From assembly GCA_002347095.1 (NCBI GenBank), contig DDWZ01000027.1:1-64000 (forward strand): DNA of 64,000 nt, read 5' to 3'. The stretch comes from Desulfobulbaceae bacterium UBA2273 (lineage in GTDB: Bacteria; Desulfobacterota; Desulfobulbia; Desulfobulbales; Desulfurivibrionaceae). Position 1 is the first letter of the stretch. Each line of letters opens with the position of its first letter. The notes below the pieces were generated by a model, which was not told the DNA's origin, did not search any database, and worked only from the letters and a program-made list of their open reading frames with translations. The position numbers and the translations under genes are program-made. Below are positions 1 to 8,046 of the stretch, in pieces.

Positions 1-113
1 ACTCTTTTTCAACATCCTGTTAGATTTACATGCACAAAAAGGTGAAGGCGCGCTCCCTGACAATAAATAAGACCAACCAATGCCTTCTTGGTGGTCCTAA
101 CAAGGAGATGGCA

Positions 114-551
114 ATGAAGAAAGAAATCCAAGTCAAGATCGACATGCTGAGAGATCCAGATAAAACAATTACTGGAATCGCTAAGCGCTCTAAGCTAGAC
201 AGAAACGTTATCGATTTCCAATTCACTGACGCCCAAGGCGTCGTATTGACAGGAATACTTCCTGTACATACCGATCTCATTGCTAACCTTTCCGAGACAG
301 GAAGAAGAATATGGCACGAAGGCCTTGTCCACAACGAGTTAATGTTAACTGTCCCTGATGGTGCTGCTCTTCCAATGGGCATCGCTATCCGCTTTATACG
401 CGGGATGTTAGACCTGTATCACGAATCCACTCCCGGCATTACTGTAAAATCTTTCCTTGACGAAGAGGCAAAGCAGGTTGCTGATAAAATTGCGCCTCGC
501 TGCTACTATGCTGGCTGCGGCACCGATGATGGTTGGCCGACAGCAAAGTGA
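114..551 (+). CDS. small protein with Cys-containing tail, possible RiPP precursor
   Basis: A 145-residue protein that I do not recognise. The start at 114 is chosen because an AAGGAG box (102-107) lies six bases upstream; an ATG at 108 and longer versions lack that spacing. The body is soluble and mixed alpha/beta in appearance, without membrane segments. The C-terminus is distinctive: it ends in a short segment rich in Cys, Tyr, Gly, Asp and Trp (CYYAGCGTDDGWPTAK). A radical SAM/SPASM enzyme follows 107 bases later on the same strand, the usual arrangement for a precursor peptide with a C-terminal core and its maturase. The coding is AT-richer than the rest of the window, which suggests transfer. 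Inference only: the long N-terminal part would be the leader and the tail the core. It could equally be an unrelated hypothetical protein. Confidence 0.6.
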   Translation: MKKEIQVKIDMLRDPDKTITGIAKRSKLDRNVIDFQFTDAQGVVLTGILPVHTDLIANLSETGRRIWHEGLVHNELMLTVPDGAALPMGIAIRFIRGMLDLYHESTPGITVKSFLDEEAKQVADKIAPRCYYAGCGTDDGWPTAK

Positions 552-579
552 AATCGTAGCAAGTTTTTTTGGTTCTATA

Positions 580-614
580 GCGAGAGGGGCTCTGCACTCA
601 AGAAAACCTCTCGC
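580..614 (+). promoter_or_regulatory. intercistronic hairpin between small protein and radical SAM gene
   Basis: A perfect 8-bp inverted repeat (GCGAGAGG at 580-587, CCTCTCGC at 607-614) with a 19-base loop lies between the two genes. It has no U-tract after it, so it is not a clean terminator. It could attenuate read-through or protect the upstream message, giving more of the small protein than of the enzyme. That role is inferred. Confidence 0.4.
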
Positions 615-658
615 GCTTAATGCAGACAGATCATCCGTCAAGAAGCGGCAGGAATAAA

Positions 659-2026
659 ATGATGAACTACCATGCTTTTAGTGTAGGACAAGCCAGTTAC
701 GTATATTCTCCTGGAGATAGGCAAGCCTATCGTCTTAACCGAGAGGATGTTGACATTCTCAATGACCGCTCACCGTCATCGGTCAGAAGAAGACTCGATG
801 TGCTCGAGTATCTTTCTGCCTTCAAAAACCCATACACATCAGGACACGTTCCGAGACAATACCGGTATGCTCTGTATCTAAATCTAGCCACCACCTGCAA
901 TTTGCATTGTGTTTACTGCTTTGCACAATCAGGGACATATGGGGAGCCAGAAGAACTTATGGCATATCCAACGGCCCAAAAAGCAATAAAACGTTTTTTA
1001 GAGATTGTTCCGCCAGATACAGTTGCATATCTGATTTACTTTGGCGGCGAGCCATTGCTTGCATGGGAGACACTTACCAAGGCATTTGCCTTCGCATCAC
1101 AAGAAGCAGAATCTACGGGAAAACAGATTCGGCATCATGTGGTTACGAATGGGACACTCCTCACCAAAGAAAAGGTTAACTTTTTCGTGAAGCATAAAAT
1201 AGATGTTGTAGTAAGTATTGACGGGGAAAAGGATCTGCACGACCGGCAGAGACCTTTGCGTGATGGGAAACCGTCGTTTCATCTGCTTAAACAGAACCTG
1301 TCCTATTTCTTCACAAAAGTGACGCAATCTGCTGCTCGTGCAACCTATATTGATCTTGACTACCCACTGTACCAAGTCTACCGGGACCTTTTCAGGATGG
1401 GGTTTCATACAGTCGATACTGCCCCAGATTTCCTGCATCTGGATACCGTTGGGTTTTCACGTCTCTGTTCTCAGATTGAGGAACTTAAGGAGGATGTCTT
1501 AGAATTTCTGCTCCAACATGGCTATATTGGTCATTCACAGTTTCTCGACAGGATCAGGCGTATCTTTAGTGGAGCAGGTGTGCCACCAGACGGATGCGGG
1601 GCAGGAGACAGAATCACCTCAGTGGCACCTAACGGTCGATTCTACGCATGCCACCGTTTCACGGGTATGAACGACTTTGCGATTGGAGACGTACACAACG
1701 GGTATGATCATTCACGGCATCCGATTGCACAGGCAGATTGTTCTTCATGTAAAATTTGCTGGAATAGATTTGCTTGCTCTTCCGGATGTTTTTTTAACAA
1801 TCAGGTAATTAACGGAAATGCAGCGACCCCTATATCATCATGGTGCAGTTACTCTAAAAAAATGACAGAGGTGACACTCAGCATCATCGAACAGATCCCC
1901 AAGGAAATACTAATGCGGCTAATTGTATCTGAGGTCTCGACTCCTTCTTTGGAAGAAGTAACTGGCAAAAATCATAAATTAAATGTCTATTTATCCGGCA
2001 ATTATGGCTTTATTGCAAATAATTAA
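659..2026 (+). CDS. radical SAM/SPASM peptide-maturase-like protein
   Basis: About 455 residues. The radical SAM [4Fe-4S] motif is visible as CNLHCVYC (CxxxCxxC) roughly 80 residues in, followed by the GGEPLL element typical of the family. The C-terminal third carries the cysteine-rich SPASM-type region: CGAG, YACHRF, then CSSCKICWNRFACSSGC, expected to bind auxiliary [4Fe-4S] clusters. Enzymes with this architecture modify ribosomal peptides or protein side chains (for example thioether or C-C crosslinks) using S-adenosylmethionine. The start at 659 follows an AGGA box at 650-653; the next ATG at 662 is an alternative. Its neighbour at 114 is the obvious candidate substrate. No peptidase or exporter gene is seen nearby, so the locus could be incomplete at the window edge. 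Confidence 0.85.
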   Translation: MMNYHAFSVGQASYVYSPGDRQAYRLNREDVDILNDRSPSSVRRRLDVLEYLSAFKNPYTSGHVPRQYRYALYLNLATTCNLHCVYCFAQSGTYGEPEELMAYPTAQKAIKRFLEIVPPDTVAYLIYFGGEPLLAWETLTKAFAFASQEAESTGKQIRHHVVTNGTLLTKEKVNFFVKHKIDVVVSIDGEKDLHDRQRPLRDGKPSFHLLKQNLSYFFTKVTQSAARATYIDLDYPLYQVYRDLFRMGFHTVDTAPDFLHLDTVGFSRLCSQIEELKEDVLEFLLQHGYIGHSQFLDRIRRIFSGAGVPPDGCGAGDRITSVAPNGRFYACHRFTGMNDFAIGDVHNGYDHSRHPIAQADCSSCKICWNRFACSSGCFFNNQVINGNAATPISSWCSYSKKMTEVTLSIIEQIPKEILMRLIVSEVSTPSLEEVTGKNHKLNVYLSGNYGFIANN

Positions 2027-2120
2027 AGAATAATGGAGATCTGGGCAACGGAGCCCGATTTCTTGTGAGTGGCTTGAGAAAAAAATTGCCTGTAATCGCC
2101 GCATGCCATGGAGATGTTTT

Positions 2121-2363
2121 ATGACCATAATCGAGACCAAAGACGTTCTTCTCTGGTGCGCAGGGCTCAACTACGCAGTTCTACTCCTCTGGTCCGGGGC
2201 CTTCATCTTTGCCCATGACTGGATGTACACCTTGCATGGCCGTTGGTTCAAGCTTTCGGTTGAGACCTTTGACGCTATTCATTATGCGGGTCTTGCTATG
2301 TACAAGATTGGCATAATCCTGCTCAACCTTGTGCCGTGGCTTGCACTTTGTATAATTTCTTGA
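2121..2363 (+). CDS. small membrane protein, DUF6868-like
   Basis: An 80-residue protein with two hydrophobic stretches, one near residues 9-32 and one near 57-78, separated by a short charged segment. The start at 2121 has a GGAGA box at 2110-2114 six bases upstream. It resembles the DUF6868 family of small two-helix membrane proteins, whose function is unknown; the assignment is from memory of the pattern and is moderate only. It lies downstream of the radical SAM gene on the same strand, but the 94-base gap does not prove co-transcription. Confidence 0.6.
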   Translation: MTIIETKDVLLWCAGLNYAVLLLWSGAFIFAHDWMYTLHGRWFKLSVETFDAIHYAGLAMYKIGIILLNLVPWLALCIIS

Positions 2364-2439
2364 CGCGCGGGAAATGGCGACGGAGCCCGGTTTTCACGCT
2401 CTTCAGCCCTGAAAGGGCTACCGCCGCCAATGGTCGAAC

Positions 2440-2862
2440 CTATTCGCAGTTGCCCACCAGGCAGGAATATTCCCTGCCCTCCAAGACAAGGCGCGCCTTG
2501 CCGCCCTTGTCCCAGATCATGATGTTTTCCCCTTCATATTTGGCGCCGGAGGCGGAAAGAGCCTGCTCCAGGCGGTACTTTTTGCCTTGCGCCACAATGG
2601 ACGCACCATTGCCGGGGTAGTACTCGACCATGATTTTTCCGAGCCCGGAACAGTCATAGCAGGCCGTGATCGTCTTCTCTGGGGGACACGGTTCTTCCCA
2701 TGCCCGGATGCATTTTTGCTTTGCTTCGCACCAGGTATACCCCGCCGAACCGATACAGCCATGGGCATCCCTGTCGCTGCCGAGAAGGCCTGCCTTGCTT
2801 CCGGCGCAGCCACCCAACACGAAGACAACGAAAAACAAGAGGGGCAAAAACCGTAGTTCCAT
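2440..2862 (-). CDS. MliC-like lipoprotein
   Basis: About 140 residues. A lipoprotein signal peptide is clear: a charged start, a hydrophobic run and the lipobox LGGC, so Cys is the likely lipidated residue near position 19. The C-terminal half (ASIVAQGKKYRLEQ... and EGREYSCLVG) fits the MliC fold, membrane-anchored inhibitors of C-type lysozyme. A middle segment has several cysteines that may form disulfides in the periplasm. ATG 2862 is preferred because an AAAGG box lies seven bases upstream; a GTG at 2865 is also possible. It is flanked by genes of unrelated function and seems monocistronic. Confidence 0.7.
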   Translation of the reverse strand: MELRFLPLLFFVVFVLGGCAGSKAGLLGSDRDAHGCIGSAGYTWCEAKQKCIRAWEEPCPPEKTITACYDCSGLGKIMVEYYPGNGASIVAQGKKYRLEQALSASGAKYEGENIMIWDKGGKARLVLEGREYSCLVGNCE

Positions 2863-2977
2863 CACAACACCTTTCCCGGAAAGTTATGGTTAACTGACTG
2901 ATTTCATGAAACAAGAGGCAAGGCGCGGCAAAAACGAGAAGACATGCTCCCCTCATTACACGCACCCCCAGCACTCC

Positions 2978-3853
2978 TCATCCTCTCTCCTCGCCGTTCT
3001 TTTCCTCGACAACAGGGGGCTCGGGCTTGAGACTCCCAAAAGCCAAGGCATATTGCCGGATAAACTCCGCGCCCAGAAAAAAAATCTGCGCCGAATAATA
3101 GACCCAAAGCAGCAGGGCGATCAACGATCCGGCCGCGCCAAAGCTTGAAGCCACGCCGGTCTTGCTCAGATACAGACCGACCGCGTACTTGCCAAGGCCG
3201 AACAAAACCGCCGTGGCCACCGCGCCGACCCAGACATCGCGCCAGGAGGGGGGCGCTTCCGGCAACATCTTGTAGATCACCGCGAACAGCGAGGCAGTGA
3301 TGCAGAAGGAAAAGAGCGAGGTCAAGAGGGAAAAAACCGGGGCGGACCTGCTCCAGACCCCCCCCACGAAATTGGCAAGCACGGCAAGCGCCGCACCGCC
3401 GAGGAGGGAGGCAAGCAGTAGAAAGGTGAGAACCATCACCAAGCCGAAGGCGAGCAATCTGGAGCGCAGGAGAACCACAAAAACGGGATGCTGCGGCGGC
3501 GGCGCACCCCATATTTCATCCAAGCTCTCTTTGAGTTCGGCAAAGACGCTGGTGGCGACGACCAGCAGAATAAAACTGGCCGCAATGCTTGCAAGCAGCC
3601 CGGAAGCAGGATCCCGGGCCGCGGACAAAAACGCCTGAATCGCCCGGGTGCCATTGGGGCCCACCGTTCTCGGAAGCTGGGCGATAATTTCGCCCTGGGC
3701 CGCTTCGGCACCGAAGAAATACCCGGCCACCGCGATGGCCAGCATCAGGATGGGGGCCATGGAGAACAGAGCGTAAAAGGCCAGGGCCGCGCCCTTGCTG
3801 GCGCCGCGATGATCGATCCAGGCCTGTAATGATGCGAGCAGAACTTTTTTCAT
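2978..3853 (-). CDS. YihY/BrkB family inner-membrane protein
   Basis: A 291-residue integral membrane protein with about six hydrophobic segments, of the length usual for the YihY/BrkB family (once mis-called RNase BN). Family hallmarks visible are the N-terminal KGAALAFYALFSMAPILML segment and the C-terminal GSLIALLLWVYYSAQIFFLGAEF segment. The biochemical role of the family is not settled. The C-terminus is short and charged, as is common. It is transcribed away from the DUF6178 gene; a dispersed repeat separates the two. Confidence 0.9.
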   Translation of the reverse strand: MKKVLLASLQAWIDHRGASKGAALAFYALFSMAPILMLAIAVAGYFFGAEAAQGEIIAQLPRTVGPNGTRAIQAFLSAARDPASGLLASIAASFILLVVATSVFAELKESLDEIWGAPPPQHPVFVVLLRSRLLAFGLVMVLTFLLLASLLGGAALAVLANFVGGVWSRSAPVFSLLTSLFSFCITASLFAVIYKMLPEAPPSWRDVWVGAVATAVLFGLGKYAVGLYLSKTGVASSFGAAGSLIALLLWVYYSAQIFFLGAEFIRQYALAFGSLKPEPPVVEEKNGEERG

Positions 3854-3928
3854 GCGCCTCCCTGTGCGACCATTCTAGAATAACCGTTGGAAAATTAATA
3901 GATTTCCCTATGCTCTTACGCAGTTAAA

Positions 3929-4114
3929 ATCCCATTGGCCCGCCGCCGAGCACCGGAGAGGCTGCCGAAAAGGGCTTTGCACTGTCTGAGGCGTTAGCCG
4001 AGTTTGCAAAGCCCCGGCAGCATCGAGGAGCACAGGGCATCCCGCCTTCGGCGGGACAAGGGACACGGGTGCCCTTTCTTTGGTTCGTTTCTTTGGGCAA
4101 GCAAAGAAATGAAC
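3929..4114 (+). repeat. dispersed structured repeat, copy A
   Basis: This roughly 185-bp stretch is closely similar to 24739-24928 and to parts of 30797-31026. It contains nested inverted repeats: GCTGCCG pairs with CGGCAGC, TTTGCA pairs with TGCAAA, TCCCGCC with GGCGGGA, and the right end is the palindrome TTTCTTTG...CAAAGAAA. No open frame is conserved between copies, so it is more likely a non-autonomous mobile element or a structured RNA than a gene. It fills much of the 426-base gap between the BrkB gene and the DUF6178 gene. Confidence 0.85.
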
Positions 4115-4279
4115 AGAAGAAAAAAACGCATTCCTCTCGCTGCCAGATTGCCTGGCAATCAGAAATAAAATACCCGGATGGCCGTTATTACGGTATGATA
4201 CCCATCCTCAATCCAGCCTTGCGATGCACGCTTCCCCTGCGGCAAGGCCCTTACGCTTACCCTCAACGGACACAGACAC

Positions 4280-5620
4280 ATGACCGACAGCAACATCATC
4301 GAACTCACCCCCTTCCGCGCCGATCTGGCCCGCGCCCTGACCCGGCGGGGAGAACGGCTTCTCGCGGCCACCGATCTGGCCGAAGAGGTCGCGGCCCTGG
4401 AACCCTTGGAGGCATACTACATTATCCGGGAGTTGGGAATGGATCAAGCCCTGCCCATCCTCCGGGAGCTGGACCACGAACAGATGCAGGCCTGCCTGGA
4501 TCTGGATTGCTGGAACCGCTACGATTTCTCCGCCGAAAATCTTGAGGAATGGCTGGCGCCCTTTGCGGGTGTCGATGCGGAAACCCTGGCCCAGACCTTC
4601 CTCTCCCTGGATTATGTGCTCCAGCTCCTCTTCCTGACCCAGAGCGTCACGGTGTACGATCCAGACACGGATCAAGTACCGCCGGAGGACGAGGAGCGCG
4701 AGACCACGGCCCGGGCCATGACCCCGGACGGCTTCTACCTGCTTGAGCTGAAAAATCCCGACCAGGCATACAAGGTCCACCCCTTTGCCCTGCTGGATGC
4801 CATGTACCAATACGACCCCACCGCAACGCACCGGCTGCTGAGCGAGGTCCGCGTGGACCTGCCCACCCAGATCGAGGAGGAAGCCCTGCGCTTTCGCAGC
4901 GGCCGCATGGAGGATCTGGGCTTTGCCACCCCGGTCGAGGCGACCGCGCTTTTTTCCAAACCACCCAGCCGTCAACCTTTGCCCAGACCCCAGGACCCGC
5001 TGGACAGCGCGGTCACCCGCTTGCCCTCGGTGTATGCCGCGCCCTTGCTCGAAACCACCCTGCTGCAGCAAGCCCTCTCCCTGGTTATTGACCCGAAAAG
5101 CCTCTCCCGCCTGCAGCAGGAGCTGGTCTGGACCATCAACAGCGCGATCATGGCCTACGGGGAAAAGCCGCAAGATATCGAACACATCACCGCCATTGTC
5201 ACCCGGGTACGGGACACCATCTCCCTGGGGTTGGAGTCCTTGCTGGCGCAAGCAGAACCCCCATGCCAGCCCGACGAGGCAGGGGCTGCGGCCAAGGCAG
5301 CCGAGCTGCTGGAGATCTGGCCCATGACCGATCTGTTCCGGCACGGCTACGGCGCGACCATGGTCTTGCAGGAAGCGGTGCGGCAGGCCTTGGCCGAGCC
5401 CGGCTTCGCCGCCTGGTACAATCTGGCGGACACCGAACAGTCGGATGAACCGGCGGACCGGTTGGAACGCGCCTTTGTCGCCGGACTCATGGGCCGTCAG
5501 CCCCTGCGCGGCGGTTTTGATCCGGGCAACGCCGAGACGGTTAGGGCCTTTGCCGGGCTCGCCGAGATCGCGGCGGCCCAGGTCCGGCTAAAACGGCTTG
5601 TTGGACACTTCAGCGGATAG
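4280..5620 (+). CDS. DUF6178 family protein
   Basis: A 446-residue soluble, acidic, mostly alpha-helical protein with no signal peptide or membrane segment. The composition and the ELTPF...LARAL opening match the DUF6178 family, which I know mainly from sulfate-reducing and related deltaproteobacteria. No catalytic motif is apparent and the function is unknown. The ribosome binding site is weak (GGAC about ten bases upstream), so the exact start is less certain than the frame. Neighbours give no functional hint: a repeat element upstream, a toxin-antitoxin pair downstream on the other strand. Confidence 0.75.
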   Translation: MTDSNIIELTPFRADLARALTRRGERLLAATDLAEEVAALEPLEAYYIIRELGMDQALPILRELDHEQMQACLDLDCWNRYDFSAENLEEWLAPFAGVDAETLAQTFLSLDYVLQLLFLTQSVTVYDPDTDQVPPEDEERETTARAMTPDGFYLLELKNPDQAYKVHPFALLDAMYQYDPTATHRLLSEVRVDLPTQIEEEALRFRSGRMEDLGFATPVEATALFSKPPSRQPLPRPQDPLDSAVTRLPSVYAAPLLETTLLQQALSLVIDPKSLSRLQQELVWTINSAIMAYGEKPQDIEHITAIVTRVRDTISLGLESLLAQAEPPCQPDEAGAAAKAAELLEIWPMTDLFRHGYGATMVLQEAVRQALAEPGFAAWYNLADTEQSDEPADRLERAFVAGLMGRQPLRGGFDPGNAETVRAFAGLAEIAAAQVRLKRLVGHFSG

Positions 5621-5720
5621 AACGGATGGAGCGAGACTGGACCCCGGTTTTCACCGGAGTGACGCCTACGAAGGGAAACTCCAAGACATTCAGAGAGCGT
5701 TGCTTGGAGTAAAAAAGAAC

Positions 5721-5948
5721 CTATTGCGCCCCCGCCTCGAGGCGTTCCGCAACCCAAACCTTTAAAAGAGCCTGCCTGCTCACACCAAGGCGTCTGGCTT
5801 CCTTGTCAACCTTTTGAACCACCCATACCGGAAAATCAATGTTTACGCGTTTTGAATCCTGCTCCGGACGGCGCGCCTGACTCAAGTCGAGATGGGCGGT
5901 GATATCCTCGCCTGTCTCAAACTTTTTTTCAAAATCCTTAGCTTTCAT
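5721..5948 (-). CDS. brnA: BrnA-like antitoxin
   Basis: About 75 residues. The C-terminal half (RVNIDFPVWVVQKVDKEARRLGVSRQALLKVWVAERL) is a ribbon-helix-helix DNA-binding domain as found in BrnA/CopG-like antitoxins. The ATG at 5948 overlaps the end of the toxin gene by 11 bases, so the two are translationally coupled; a TTG at 5957 in the same frame is the alternative start. In known BrnTA systems the antitoxin masks the toxin and the complex represses its own promoter. Order toxin then antitoxin is the normal one for this family. Confidence 0.85.
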   Translation of the reverse strand: MKAKDFEKKFETGEDITAHLDLSQARRPEQDSKRVNIDFPVWVVQKVDKEARRLGVSRQALLKVWVAERLEAGAQ

Positions 5949-6198
5949 ATAGTGCAACCTCCTCGACTCTGGCCCGGCGCACAGAGATAATACGGATTGT
6001 ATCCTTTCGGTATGTAATGACTGCCGACCAATATTTCCCCTCGATTCTGCCGATTAGCAAAAATCGGGGTTCATCCGTGGTTTTGGCCGGAATTTCCAAA
6101 ACATCGGGGTCATACCACAAGGCTTGCGCCTCGAAAAAATCAAGACCATGCTTCTCTTTGTTGACAGAGCTTTTCTTTTCGTCAAACTCGAATTTCAT
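5938..6198 (-). CDS. brnT: BrnT family toxin
   Basis: An 86-residue protein matching the BrnT family of RelE-fold ribonuclease toxins: it opens MKFEFDEKKSSVNKEKHGLDFFEA, has the DEPRFLLIGRIEGKYWSAVITYR core, and ends with the IRIISVRRARVEE strand containing the expected basic and acidic residues. It would act in the cytoplasm, cleaving RNA when not bound by BrnA. The antitoxin gene follows and overlaps. Length and order are typical, and nothing is truncated, so the pair is likely functional. Confidence 0.9.
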   Translation of the reverse strand: MKFEFDEKKSSVNKEKHGLDFFEAQALWYDPDVLEIPAKTTDEPRFLLIGRIEGKYWSAVITYRKDTIRIISVRRARVEEVALYES

Positions 6199-6205
6199 AT
6201 AAAAA

Positions 6206-6223
6206 ATATACCAAAATTATACC
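6206..6223 (-). promoter_or_regulatory. candidate brnTA promoter/operator
   Basis: Directly upstream of brnT the minus strand shows two near-identical AT-rich half sites, GGTATAATTTT and GGTATATTTTT, in direct orientation. Either could serve as a -10 region, and the repetition suits binding by the ribbon-helix-helix antitoxin. Inferred from position and pattern only. Confidence 0.35.
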
Positions 6224-6275
6224 TAAAAAAACAGCAGAAAAAAGGAGTAATCCACCTCGCGCTCGGCCAGGACTC

Positions 6276-6914
6276 TCACACCCCTGACCCAGATCCCTTC
6301 CCCAGCTCCGGCATCAGTGCCTGGGCAATCTCCCGGCAAAAACTCCCCAACGCCGCGTTCAGGGCGGCAACCTGTCCTTCCTGATCCCGGCTTGCCGCCG
6401 GAGCCGAATGGCTGCTCCTTTTTTCCGGCAGCACGATTGCGCCGTCCTTTCCCTTGATTGACCAGAGGGCAACCAGCCGGGCGGCTCCGTCGCTTTCGTT
6501 CTCAAAGTGAAGCACTTGAACCATAACCTGGTAATCCGTGGTTCTGGAAACAGGCCAGGGGTGGAGCAGGATACGGTCGGTACCCAGCAGGGCCGAGAGG
6601 TTTTCCCCCACCACCCTGGGGATATTTTCACCGAGCGGCTCGGCCCAACGGTGGCTGTCTGACAGGTGCAGCCGGTTGGGCGTCATTCGGGTGACCAACT
6701 GAGGCCGGTCAAGGTATTCCGGCAGCCGTACCGGGCCGATGCCGAGCACCATTGTGCCCGCCTCGGCACTGACCGGGGGTGTGCGAGCGGCGTCCAGGGC
6801 AGAGAGATGGTAATAACTGACCGGGGCGGTCGTAAGGACGCAGCCCGCCAGCAGCACGGTGCCTGCTAAAAAGATCAGGAGAGCGCCCTTCCATGTGCCG
6901 GGTATATTTTTCAT
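6276..6914 (-). CDS. PqiC/YmbA-like ABC transport auxiliary lipoprotein
   Basis: A 212-residue lipoprotein: hydrophobic signal followed by lipobox LAGC, then the ABC-transporter auxiliary domain with SYYHLSA near the N-terminus, the IGPVRLPEYLDRPQLVTR segment and NRLHLSDSHRWAEPL, all characteristic of PqiC-type proteins. In PqiABC-type systems this lipoprotein is outer-membrane anchored and works with MCE proteins in moving phospholipid across the periplasm. Its ATG overlaps the stop of the MCE gene (ATGA at 6911-6914). It is the last gene of a four-gene minus-strand operon: permease, ATPase, MCE protein, lipoprotein. Confidence 0.9.
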   Translation of the reverse strand: MKNIPGTWKGALLIFLAGTVLLAGCVLTTAPVSYYHLSALDAARTPPVSAEAGTMVLGIGPVRLPEYLDRPQLVTRMTPNRLHLSDSHRWAEPLGENIPRVVGENLSALLGTDRILLHPWPVSRTTDYQVMVQVLHFENESDGAARLVALWSIKGKDGAIVLPEKRSSHSAPAASRDQEGQVAALNAALGSFCREIAQALMPELGKGSGSGV

Positions 6915-7888
6915 TTTCCTTCCCCTTGAATCCGTTTTCCCTGCACAATAGCCTCGGGCTGTTGCTCCAGGGTTTCCGCCAAAAGCCGCAGGGCGCGGGC
7001 CGCACGGCTGATTTCCCGGAGCGCCGTGTCAAGATGCTGTACGGTGGGCGACTCTTCCCCGGTCAGTTTTTGCAATGCCTGCGCCGTCTTGGCCAATTCC
7101 TCGCTGGCCTTGCCCAAGCTCGCAACCACGGGGGAACCGGCCTCGGCCACCTCGCCGATCTTGACCATCGCCGCCTGTGTCGCCTCAAGCGCCGCGCGCA
7201 TCTCGGTAAGCACCGGGTCGCCATCGCGGTCGAGCTTGGCGCTTAAGGATTGCAGATGCGTCAGCGTCGCCTCCAACCGCACCGGAATCATCTTCGTTTC
7301 CTCCGAAGAAAGAAGGGCATTAAGCGATTGGCTGATAGCGGCAAGATCGGTGAGGAACTCCTCCATGGGAAACCCCTCCAGCGTGGTGGCAAACTCTTCC
7401 ACCGTTGTCGGAATGGTGGGAATTTCGCTCTCCTCCGAGTCGCCGCCGATGAAGCGGGCCGGTTTGTCGGGATGAAAATCCAAATCGACGTAGAGCTGAC
7501 CGGTGAGCAGGCTCTGCATCTTGAGCTGGGCGCGCAACCCCTGCTCCACCAACTGCCGGAGGATGTCGCGGTCCTGCAGATCGACCTGATCACCACGGAG
7601 GGATTGGACCATGTCGGCTTCGACCTCGATGATGACCGGCACCATGAAACGGCGGTTTTCCGCATCCAACCCGAGCTGGATGCGCTTGACCGTGCCCACC
7701 TTTACCCCGAGAAAAACCACCGGCGCCCCTACTTGCAGCCCTTGGGCCGCGCCTTCAAAATAGAGAACATGCCGGCGTCGTTCCTGAAACAACTGCCCCC
7801 CGGCCAGAAGCATGGTGGTCACTGCTCCGAGGATGATGGCGCCAAGGACAAAGGCCCCGATAAGCGTTGGGTTTGCTTGCTTGCTCAT
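6911..7888 (-). CDS. MlaD/MCE family periplasmic lipid-binding protein
   Basis: About 325 residues. An N-terminal membrane anchor (residues about 8-30, LIGAFVLGAIILGAVTTMLL) is followed by one MCE domain (VLYFEGAAQGLQVGAPVVFLGVKVGTV) and a long helical C-terminal region rich in Ala, Glu and Leu, as in proteins that form hexameric rings or tubes carrying lipids through the periplasm. The start at 7888 is preferred because GGGGGCGGA lies just upstream and it keeps the N-terminus like that of the family; an upstream in-frame start at 7921 would add 11 residues. Between this gene and the ATPase gene sits a 146-bp segment flanked by a 19-bp direct repeat. Confidence 0.9.
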   Translation of the reverse strand: MSKQANPTLIGAFVLGAIILGAVTTMLLAGGQLFQERRRHVLYFEGAAQGLQVGAPVVFLGVKVGTVKRIQLGLDAENRRFMVPVIIEVEADMVQSLRGDQVDLQDRDILRQLVEQGLRAQLKMQSLLTGQLYVDLDFHPDKPARFIGGDSEESEIPTIPTTVEEFATTLEGFPMEEFLTDLAAISQSLNALLSSEETKMIPVRLEATLTHLQSLSAKLDRDGDPVLTEMRAALEATQAAMVKIGEVAEAGSPVVASLGKASEELAKTAQALQKLTGEESPTVQHLDTALREISRAARALRLLAETLEQQPEAIVQGKRIQGEGK

Positions 7889-8046
7889 TCCGCCCCCCTG
7901 ACAACTGCCCAGCAGCACCACACCTGCGTCGTCATCGGCCTGCTCATGTGCAATAGCACACTTCGCAGCCCTCTTCCTCGCATCTGTGGCGCTCCTGAAC
8001 AGTTATATCCCCTATTTTTCCTCATGCTGCTCATTCCGCCCCCCTG
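7882..8046. repeat. 19-bp direct repeat flanking a 146-bp period segment between ATPase and MCE genes
   Basis: TGCTCATTCCGCCCCCCTG occurs at 7882-7900 and again at 8028-8046. The upstream copy forms the end of the ATPase gene (GCG GAA TGA), the other forms the start region of the MCE gene (GCGGAATGAGC). This suggests the two genes once overlapped as ATGA and were separated by an insertion or local duplication that copied the junction. The 127 bases between the repeats show no gene that I can support. Confidence 0.75.

Noticed and set aside
457-657. Small plus-strand frame overlapping the Cys-tailed protein and the hairpin before the radical SAM gene
   Set aside because: No ribosome binding site, and it crosses the intercistronic hairpin; the frame at 114-551 is better supported.
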